The translations under genes and the position numbers were made by a program. DNA of 16,142 nt from Blastocatellia bacterium (GTDB lineage: Bacteria; Acidobacteriota; Blastocatellia; Pyrinomonadales; Pyrinomonadaceae). Location of the stretch: positions 1 to 16,142 of the forward strand of contig PSRF01000011.1 in NCBI GenBank assembly GCA_003175865.1. The letters are read 5' to 3'. Below the pieces are notes generated by a model. That model was not told where the DNA came from. It saw only the letters and a list, made by a program, of their open reading frames with translations, and searched no databases. This document shows, piece after piece, positions 7,814 to 13,442 of this stretch (positions are counted from its first letter, which is position 1; the number at the start of each line of letters is the position of its first letter).

Positions 7814-7864
7814 ATTGCCGATTTCCAATTGCTAACTGAGTCCGCATAAAAAGAAATCGGCAAT
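7814..7864. repeat. 12-bp perfect inverted repeat in divergent spacer
   Basis: ATTGCCGATTTC (7814-7825) is matched exactly in reverse complement by GAAATCGGCAAT (7853-7864), with 27 nt between the arms. The outer sequence TTAAGA (7809-7814) also matches TCTTAA (7871-7876), allowing an alternative, longer imperfect pairing. It could be an operator, an RNA hairpin at the start of either transcript, or one copy of a dispersed intergenic repeat. Confidence 0.6.
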
Positions 7865-7872
7865 CGGCAATC
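7856..7872. repeat. Tandem 7-bp repeat ATCGGCA
   Basis: Two head-to-tail copies of ATCGGCA (7856-7862 and 7863-7869) followed by a partial third, ATC. They overlap the right arm of the inverted repeat, so either copy could pair with the left arm. Short tandem units of this kind are prone to copy-number change. Confidence 0.6.
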
Positions 7873-7908
7873 TTAAGAGTCTTTGGAGTGTAAAGAGGAA
7901 CAAACTAA

Positions 7909-9195
7909 ATGATCAAGGTGCGAGGTCTGCGATGGTGGATGATGGGATTGCTCGTTATCGGATCAATCCTGAACTACCTCACTCGCAGCACCCTCGCGGT
8001 TGCAGCTCCAACGTTACTAAGCGATCTGAAAATTAATGAACATCAATACTCGTACATCGTCGGAGCATTTCAAATTGCCATCATGTTTCAGCCATTGTGC
8101 GGCTATGTGATGGACGTCCTCGGACTGCGAATAGGCTTTGCGATTTTTGCGAGTGCGTGGTCTCTGATCAATATGGCCCATGGCTTAGCACACAACTGGC
8201 AAGTGTTTGCGGGACTTCGCGGATTGCTTGGATTCGCTGAAGGTTCCGCTAATCCTGCCGGAATGAAGGCCACGGCACTTTGGTTCCCCGCAAATGAACG
8301 TGGATTAGCTAGCGGCGTCTATAATACCGGCGCTTCACTGGGCTCAATGATTGCCCCACCACTCGTTGTCTGGGCCATCCTCCAGTACAACTGGCAAGCA
8401 GCTTTTGTATTGACTGGAGGAATCGGACTGATCTGGGTTGCACTGTGGTTGTGGCTTTATCGATCACCAAATGAACACCACGCGCTAAGTGCAACAGAAC
8501 GCGAATACATCACATCGGGTCAAGAACACTTTCTTGCTGACGATGGTAAAAAGCCTTCACTAGCTTCCATCCTCAGTCAGCGGAACTTCTGGGGGATCGC
8601 AATTCCCCGTTTTCTCGCAGATCCAACCTGGGGAACACTCACGTTCTGGTTACCTCTTTATTTAAAGACGGTGCGTCACTTCGATCTAAAGCAAATCGCT
8701 ATGTTCGCGTGGATGCCTTTCCTTGCCGCTGACCTCGGTTGCCTGTTCGGACCGACAGTCACAGCAGCGCTGCAACGCTACTGTGGATCCACTTTAATTA
8801 ACGCACGACGCGGAGCCTTTACACTTGGCGCAATAATGATGATGGGAGTCGGCGTGGCAGGACTTGTTGAGAATCCTTACGCGGCCGTTGCGCTCATTAG
8901 CCTTGCAGGATTTGCTCACCAGACGTTATCAGTCACCGTCATCACGATGTCATCGGACCTTTTTCGCCGAAGTGAAGTTGCGACTGTTGCGGGTATGGCG
9001 GGCACGTTTGGCAATGCGGGTTTGTTGACTTTCTCACTTTTGATTGGCGCACTCGTGACGAAAATTGGGTACTCGCCCTTTTTCATATGTCTCGGTGTGC
9101 TTGACTTGATCGGAGCTTTTGTTCTTTGGACCGTTGTCCAACCGAAGGACACTCAAACCGTCTCTGCGAGATCGCTCGTTTCGGAAAATGCCTGA
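7909..9195 (+). CDS. exuT: ExuT-like MFS transporter (ACS family, hexuronate)
   Basis: Inner-membrane proton-coupled importer of the anion:cation symporter family. The protein has 428 residues with about 12 membrane helices. The N-terminus (GLRWWMMGLLVIGSILNYLT, Arg26, then AVAAPTL and HQYSYIVGAF) closely follows E. coli ExuT as I remember it, including the membrane-embedded Arg of helix 1 and the loop motif G65-Y-V-M-D69-V-L-G-L-R74. APPLVVWAI (about 145-153) and the mid-loop LSATEREYI are also ExuT-like. Hexuronates such as glucuronate are therefore the likely cargo, which fits side chains liberated from glucuronoxylan; 4-O-methyl-glucuronate or aldouronic acids are possible. AGAGGA at 7894-7899 supports the start. 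The stop overlaps the GH43 start by 8 nt, so the two genes are translationally coupled. Exact substrate is inferred. Confidence 0.87.
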   Translation: MIKVRGLRWWMMGLLVIGSILNYLTRSTLAVAAPTLLSDLKINEHQYSYIVGAFQIAIMFQPLCGYVMDVLGLRIGFAIFASAWSLINMAHGLAHNWQVFAGLRGLLGFAEGSANPAGMKATALWFPANERGLASGVYNTGASLGSMIAPPLVVWAILQYNWQAAFVLTGGIGLIWVALWLWLYRSPNEHHALSATEREYITSGQEHFLADDGKKPSLASILSQRNFWGIAIPRFLADPTWGTLTFWLPLYLKTVRHFDLKQIAMFAWMPFLAADLGCLFGPTVTAALQRYCGSTLINARRGAFTLGAIMMMGVGVAGLVENPYAAVALISLAGFAHQTLSVTVITMSSDLFRRSEVATVAGMAGTFGNAGLLTFSLLIGALVTKIGYSPFFICLGVLDLIGAFVLWTVVQPKDTQTVSARSLVSENA

Positions 9196-10864
9196 CTCGA
9201 CAGTTATCACAAATCCAATACTGCGCGGGTTCAACCCTGACCCGTCGATCATACGTGTTGGCGACGACTACTACATTGCAACATCAACTTTCGAGTGGTA
9301 CCCGGGCGTTCAAATACATCATTCGCGCGACCTCGTAAACTGGCGCTTGTTATTTCGGCCTTTGAATCACGCGAGTCAACTAAACATGCTTGGTGATCCC
9401 GATTCATGTGGAGTCTGGGCGCCATGCCTGAGTTACGACCATGGCACCTTTTATTTGATCTTCACGGACGTGAAGCGTTACGGACGAACAACGGTTGCGG
9501 GAGCTTCGGGCGCGTCGCTTCGTGATATGCACAATTATCTGGTGACGAGTACAAGAATTGACGGCGAATGGTCTGATCCAATCTTTCTCAACAGCAGTGG
9601 CTTTGATCCATCCCTATTTCATGACGATGACGGCCGAAAATACTTAGTTAACATGTTGTGGGATCATCGACCAGGGAAGAATCGTTTCGCTGGAATTGAG
9701 TTGCAGGAGTACTCGCTCGAAAAACGACGATTGATCGGTCCACGAGACGTGATCTTCAAAGGTACATCACTTGGATTTACTGAGGGTCCACACCTCTACA
9801 AGCGCGGAGGTTTCTATTACCTCCTGACTGCTGAAGGTGGCACTGGATGGGGACATGCAGTGACACTTGCTCGCTCTCAACAGTTGCGCGGCCCATACGA
9901 CATTCATCCGGAGAAATACATTCTTACATCAAGAGATCGACCAGACATCGAACTAAAGCGCGCGGGACATGCCGATCTGGTAGAGACACAAAACGGCGAT
10001 ACTTACATGGTCCATCTGTGCGGCAGGCCATTGCGGAATCGCGGTAGGTGTGTGCTCGGTCGAGAAACTGCTATTCAAAAAATGGTCTGGGACGAAGACG
10101 GATGGTTGCACACAGCTGACCAGCAAGCGGTTCCACTAACAATTGTTGAAGGACCACGGCTGCCGCTGCATGAGTTTCCAAAACCAAAGACGCGTCAAAA
10201 CTTTGACGACTCGATTTTGCCGATTGATTTCCAATGGCTGCGATCGCCCTGGGCGGACGAACTGTTTAGCTTGACTGCACGACCGGGATACCTGCGTGTT
10301 TACGGTCGAGAATCAATTGGCAGCTTGTTTCGCCAGGGTCTCGTTGCTCGACGTCAGCAGTCACACTGTTACACCGCCGTTACCGCGATCGATTTCGAGC
10401 CTGAAGATTTTCAACAAATGGCTGGCCTAGTTTGTTATTACAGCGGTTCGAAGTTTCACTACTTCTACATCACACACGACGACGTCCTGGGGCGACATCT
10501 TCGCGTGATGTCGAGTCTCCCCGATCAAGCGCAGCTGGATGCGTTCACTCCGCCAATTCCGATCTCGCGACGTGTTCCAATTCATCTGCGCGTTGAGGTA
10601 GATTTCGAGCGACTCTTGTTTGCGTACAGCTTCGATGGAATAACCTGGATGTGGTTGCCGGAGCAGTTCGACGCAAGCATTCTGTCGGATGAGGCAACAC
10701 AACCGGGATTACCGAATTTCACCGGCGCATTTGTTGGCGTTTGTTGTCAGGACACGTCAGGCGCTGGTCGACCAGCAGACTTCGATTACTTCGACTACGA
10801 AGAAAGGGATTACCAACCGAATCCGGTTGGCAAAAATGAGGATGCAACAAACACGAAAGAGTAG
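9188..10864 (+). CDS. xynB: Cytoplasmic GH43 (subfamily 11-like) beta-xylosidase
   Basis: Inverting exo-enzyme releasing xylose from short xylo-oligosaccharides. From ATG 9188 it has 558 residues and no signal peptide. The five-bladed propeller carries general base Asp18 (GFNPDPS), pKa-modulating Asp140 (SGFDPSLFHDDDG) and acid Glu199 (FTEGPH). AGHADLVET (about 257-265) and GRETAIQKMVW (about 287-297) are typical of the XynB/SXA group. The C-terminal half (about 330-540) is the beta-sandwich domain that closes the active site in this subfamily. Residues about 98-111 (glycine/alanine/serine-rich, before HNYLVT) look like a loop longer than in the Bacillus and Selenomonas enzymes I remember. 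An in-frame ATG at 9119 lies deep inside the transporter gene, and 9188 places the conserved NPILRGFNPDPS at the expected position near residue 9. The gene overlaps the transporter by 8 nt and the next gene by 29 nt. Confidence 0.94.
   Translation: MPDSTVITNPILRGFNPDPSIIRVGDDYYIATSTFEWYPGVQIHHSRDLVNWRLLFRPLNHASQLNMLGDPDSCGVWAPCLSYDHGTFYLIFTDVKRYGRTTVAGASGASLRDMHNYLVTSTRIDGEWSDPIFLNSSGFDPSLFHDDDGRKYLVNMLWDHRPGKNRFAGIELQEYSLEKRRLIGPRDVIFKGTSLGFTEGPHLYKRGGFYYLLTAEGGTGWGHAVTLARSQQLRGPYDIHPEKYILTSRDRPDIELKRAGHADLVETQNGDTYMVHLCGRPLRNRGRCVLGRETAIQKMVWDEDGWLHTADQQAVPLTIVEGPRLPLHEFPKPKTRQNFDDSILPIDFQWLRSPWADELFSLTARPGYLRVYGRESIGSLFRQGLVARRQQSHCYTAVTAIDFEPEDFQQMAGLVCYYSGSKFHYFYITHDDVLGRHLRVMSSLPDQAQLDAFTPPIPISRRVPIHLRVEVDFERLLFAYSFDGITWMWLPEQFDASILSDEATQPGLPNFTGAFVGVCCQDTSGAGRPADFDYFDYEERDYQPNPVGKNEDATNTKE
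10813..10830 (+). promoter_or_regulatory. Hairpin 5 nt before an oxidoreductase start
   Basis: CCAACCG and CGGTTGG form a perfect 7-bp stem with loop AATC inside the last codons of GH43, ending 5 nt before ATG 10836. It covers the place where a ribosome-binding site for that ATG would be, and no other Shine-Dalgarno is visible there. It may restrict initiation at 10836 unless ribosomes translating GH43 open it. Confidence 0.45.
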
Positions 10865-11999
10865 AAGAAAATTCATGAGCGACTCAGCAACAGCCGCAGC
10901 AGGACTGTTGATCAGCTCAACCTTGTCTACCAAAAACGTCGTAGCTCACGAACGCAGAGAGGAACTCAAAATGAACCAGACTTCTCCACGAGTTCGATTT
11001 TCCGTCATCGGCATCAATCATGATCACATTAACGGACAGATAGGCGCCGCAACTCGTGGTGGTGGAGAGTTCGTTTCCTTTTATGCAAAGGAGCCTGAAC
11101 TAGGAGCTGCGTTTGCAAAAAAATACCCTCAAGCAAAACAAGCGGAAGACAAAAGGGAGATTCTCGAAGACAAGTCGATCCAACTGGTGCTGAGCGCAGG
11201 GATTCCCGCAGAACGTGCGCCGCTCGGAATTGAGGTGATGCAACACGGAAAAGACTACATGTCTGACAAACCGGGCATCACAACCCTCGAGCAATTAGCG
11301 GAAGTACGCAAGGTTCAGAAAGAAACCAAACGCATTTACTCGATTATGTACAGCGAACGTTTTGAAAATGCTGCCACTGTTCGTGCTGGTGAGCTGGTGA
11401 AGGCGGGAGCGATTGGACAAGTCCTGCAAACCACCGGACTTGGTCCACATCGCATGAACCTTAACACACGACCGGAGTGGTTCTTCCATCGCGAACGATT
11501 TGGGGGAATCATCTGCGACATAGCGTCACATCAGTTTGATCAGTTTCTTTTTTTCACTGGATCGACATCAGCCTCGATCGTCGCCTCCCAGGTTGGCAAT
11601 CTACATCACCCGCAGTATCCGGAATTTGAAGACTTCGGCGATGTGATGCTGCGTGGAAATGGTGGTATGGGTTACATCCGTGTGGATTGGTTCACACCCG
11701 ACGGACTCAGCACCTGGGGCGATGGACGTTTGACGATACTCGGCACGGATGGATTCATTGAAGTCCGGAAAAATGTCGATATTGGTGGACGCAGTGGTGG
11801 TAATCATCTCTTCATTGTCGATCAAAAAGAAACTCGGTACATCGACTGTAGTAAAGATCCATTACCTTACGGTGAGAAATTGCTGGACGACGTTCTCAAC
11901 CGAACTGAAACGGCGATGACGCAAGAGCATTGCTTTCTGGCGACCGAACTTGCACTCAAAGCGCAAGCACAGGCTCAAAAAATCAGCTTGAGGAAATAG
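10836..11999 (+). CDS. Tat-exported Gfo/Idh/MocA oxidoreductase (DKP variant)
   Basis: Nucleotide-dependent oxidoreductase of 387 residues; substrate unknown, probably a carbohydrate. The N-terminus reads MRMQQTRKSRRKFMSDSATA followed by an Ala/Gly/Leu-rich stretch, a twin-arginine-type signal (SRRKFM), so a periplasmic location is likely. The Rossmann domain begins at VRFSVIGINHDH (53-64), where the glycine motif is degenerate. The usual EKP is DKP (144-146), keeping the lysine. GGIICDIASHQFDQF (223-237) gives Asp228, His232 and Asp235 as catalytic candidates. Starts further upstream in the same frame lie within GH43 and would not give a signal peptide. A second in-frame start at 10971 (Met46) has a good Shine-Dalgarno and would give a 342-residue protein lacking the signal. 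The gene overlaps GH43 by 29 nt and precedes the next oxidoreductase by 2 nt. Family sure; location and substrate inferred. Confidence 0.85.
   Translation: MRMQQTRKSRRKFMSDSATAAAGLLISSTLSTKNVVAHERREELKMNQTSPRVRFSVIGINHDHINGQIGAATRGGGEFVSFYAKEPELGAAFAKKYPQAKQAEDKREILEDKSIQLVLSAGIPAERAPLGIEVMQHGKDYMSDKPGITTLEQLAEVRKVQKETKRIYSIMYSERFENAATVRAGELVKAGAIGQVLQTTGLGPHRMNLNTRPEWFFHRERFGGIICDIASHQFDQFLFFTGSTSASIVASQVGNLHHPQYPEFEDFGDVMLRGNGGMGYIRVDWFTPDGLSTWGDGRLTILGTDGFIEVRKNVDIGGRSGGNHLFIVDQKETRYIDCSKDPLPYGEKLLDDVLNRTETAMTQEHCFLATELALKAQAQAQKISLRK
10957..10964 (+). promoter_or_regulatory. Internal Shine-Dalgarno for an alternative start
   Basis: GAGAGGAA lies 6 nt before the in-frame ATG at 10971 (Met46 of the oxidoreductase), just after the Tat-like signal region and just before the Rossmann fold. 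It is better matched and better spaced than anything in front of ATG 10836, so a cytoplasmic short form is plausible. Confidence 0.5.
11990..11996 (+). promoter_or_regulatory. Shine-Dalgarno of second Tat oxidoreductase
   Basis: GAGGAAA, within the last codons of the preceding gene, lies 5 nt before ATG 12002. It decides this start over the in-frame ATG at 11930, which would add 24 residues encoded inside the preceding gene and bury the Tat signal. Confidence 0.65.
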
Positions 12000-12001
12000 T
12001 C

Positions 12002-13411
12002 ATGAAAACTAAGCGACCTGTTCGCGTATCGCGAAGAGATTTTATCAAGACCACAATCGCGGGAACGGTCGTCTCTTCAGTCAAGCTTTCGGGATTCCCG
12101 ACGATTGTTCCGGCTTCCGTGCTCGGCGAGTTTGCTCCTGGTAAACAGATCAATGTCGGAGCTATCGGCAACGGAAGAATTTCACGAGGTCACGATTTGC
12201 CGGGCGTGTGGCAGTACGACGACGCTCGTATCGTTGCCGTATGCGATCTCGACAGCAAGCGTTTGGAAGATGCACGTGTTCTGGTGAATAACTTTTACAG
12301 CAAGAAGGCCGGTACTAACTACAACGGAGTACAAGGTTATTCAGACTATCGGGCCTTGTTGCAGAACAAAGACATCGATGCTGTGGTCATTAGCACGCCG
12401 GATCACTGGCATGCATTGATTGCTATCGATGCAGTCGAAGCCGGCAAAGACGTTTATCTACAAAAGCCAGCTTCACTGACGATTGCTGAAGGACGCGCGT
12501 TGAGTGACGCGGTTAATCGAACCGGTCGCGTATTTCAGATTGGCAGTCAACAAAGATCTTCCGTGCAGTTTCGCTATGCAGCGGAGTTAGTTCGTAACGG
12601 TCGCATCGGCCAACTAAAAACTGTCTCCGTTGGTTTGCCAACCGATCCCGCCGGTGACGTCGAACCAGAAATGCCCGTTCCCAGGAACCTGAATTATGAA
12701 ATGTGGCTTGGTTCAACTCCGTTCAAGTACTACACGGAGAAACGTGTGCATCCACAGAACGATTACGGTCGTCCCGGTTGGTTGCGTTGTGAGCAGTTTG
12801 GCGCCGGAATGATCACAGGCTGGGGGTCACACCACATCGACTCTGCGCATTGGGCGATGGATACCGAATACACTGGTCCCATCGAAGTGTCGGGTTGGGC
12901 TGAGTTTCCGGCGAAAGGATTATGGGATGTCCACGGCAGATTTCAGACAGAAGCGCTTTATGCAAACGGTGTTCGGATGGTTGTGAGTTCAGAGTTTCCC
13001 AACGGGATCAAGTTTGACGGCACGCAAGGTTGGATATTCGTTTCGCGTGGCAATGAATCAGTAACAGCAAGTGATCCAGTGGCCAAGTTGAAAGATCCAA
13101 AGGCACTCGATGCGAGTGATCCGAAGATCATTACGTCTGTGATCGGCCCAAACGAAATCCACCTCTACGAAAGCAAGGAACATCACCGCAACTGGCTCGA
13201 CTGCGTGAGAAGCCGCAAGTTGACGATTGCGCCGGCAGAAGTCGCACATCGTTCGTGCTCGACTTGTCTGATTCACCAGATTGCGATGAAGTTAAAGCGG
13301 AAGGTGAAGTGGGACCCGGTGCGGGAACGATTCAAGAATGACGACGAAGCCAACGCAATGGTCTCGCGTCCGCAACGCTGGCCGTATGCGTTGAATAGTC
13401 ATCAAAGCTAA
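12002..13411 (+). CDS. Tat-exported Gfo/Idh/MocA oxidoreductase (QKP variant)
   Basis: Exported oxidoreductase of 469 residues, of the large secreted group common in Planctomycetota, Bacteroidota and Acidobacteriota. It starts with a textbook twin-arginine motif SRRDFIK (10-16) and a short hydrophobic segment to about residue 42. The Rossmann motif is NVGAIGNGRISRG (51-63), and Asp82 in VAVCDLD favours NAD(H). STPDHWHA (131-138) is typical of the family. EKP is replaced by QKP (154-156), with Lys155 retained. GWGSHHIDSAHWAMD (273-287) carries the catalytic His/Asp candidates. Export with a tightly bound cofactor would explain Tat use. Members of this group have been implicated in oxidising glycosides at C3 or in redox-type glycoside cleavage (as in GH109); I cannot assign either from sequence alone. 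The gene follows the previous oxidoreductase by 2 nt and precedes GH3 by 31 nt. Confidence 0.88.
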   Translation: MKTKRPVRVSRRDFIKTTIAGTVVSSVKLSGFPTIVPASVLGEFAPGKQINVGAIGNGRISRGHDLPGVWQYDDARIVAVCDLDSKRLEDARVLVNNFYSKKAGTNYNGVQGYSDYRALLQNKDIDAVVISTPDHWHALIAIDAVEAGKDVYLQKPASLTIAEGRALSDAVNRTGRVFQIGSQQRSSVQFRYAAELVRNGRIGQLKTVSVGLPTDPAGDVEPEMPVPRNLNYEMWLGSTPFKYYTEKRVHPQNDYGRPGWLRCEQFGAGMITGWGSHHIDSAHWAMDTEYTGPIEVSGWAEFPAKGLWDVHGRFQTEALYANGVRMVVSSEFPNGIKFDGTQGWIFVSRGNESVTASDPVAKLKDPKALDASDPKIITSVIGPNEIHLYESKEHHRNWLDCVRSRKLTIAPAEVAHRSCSTCLIHQIAMKLKRKVKWDPVRERFKNDDEANAMVSRPQRWPYALNSHQS

Positions 13412-13442
13412 ACCCAACTCACATCGTCCAAATTAGAAAGAC

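Larger units (their letters stand above)
7787..7908. promoter_or_regulatory. Divergent intergenic control region
   Basis: This 122-nt segment separates the - strand hydroxyacid dehydrogenase from the + strand right block, so promoters for both should lie here or close by. I cannot assign convincing -35/-10 boxes on either strand. Most of the centre is taken up by an inverted repeat and a tandem 7-mer. Near its right end AGAGGA (7894-7899) is a good Shine-Dalgarno for the transporter at 7909. Confidence 0.5.

Noticed and set aside
9119..9187. N-terminal extension of GH43 from ATG 9119
   Set aside because: It would overlap the transporter by 77 nt and adds a charged non-conserved stretch. The conserved GH43 start begins just after Met at 9188.
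10216..10235. GH43 sequence resembling the intergenic repeat (TTGCCGATT then TTTCCAAT)
   Set aside because: It is explained by in-frame codons of the GH43 protein (LPIDFQW), is interrupted relative to the repeat, and lacks the paired arm.
10689..10835. Longer N-terminus for the first exported oxidoreductase from ATG 10689
   Set aside because: The extra 49 residues are read out of frame from the GH43 C-terminus and would place the twin-arginine motif internally.
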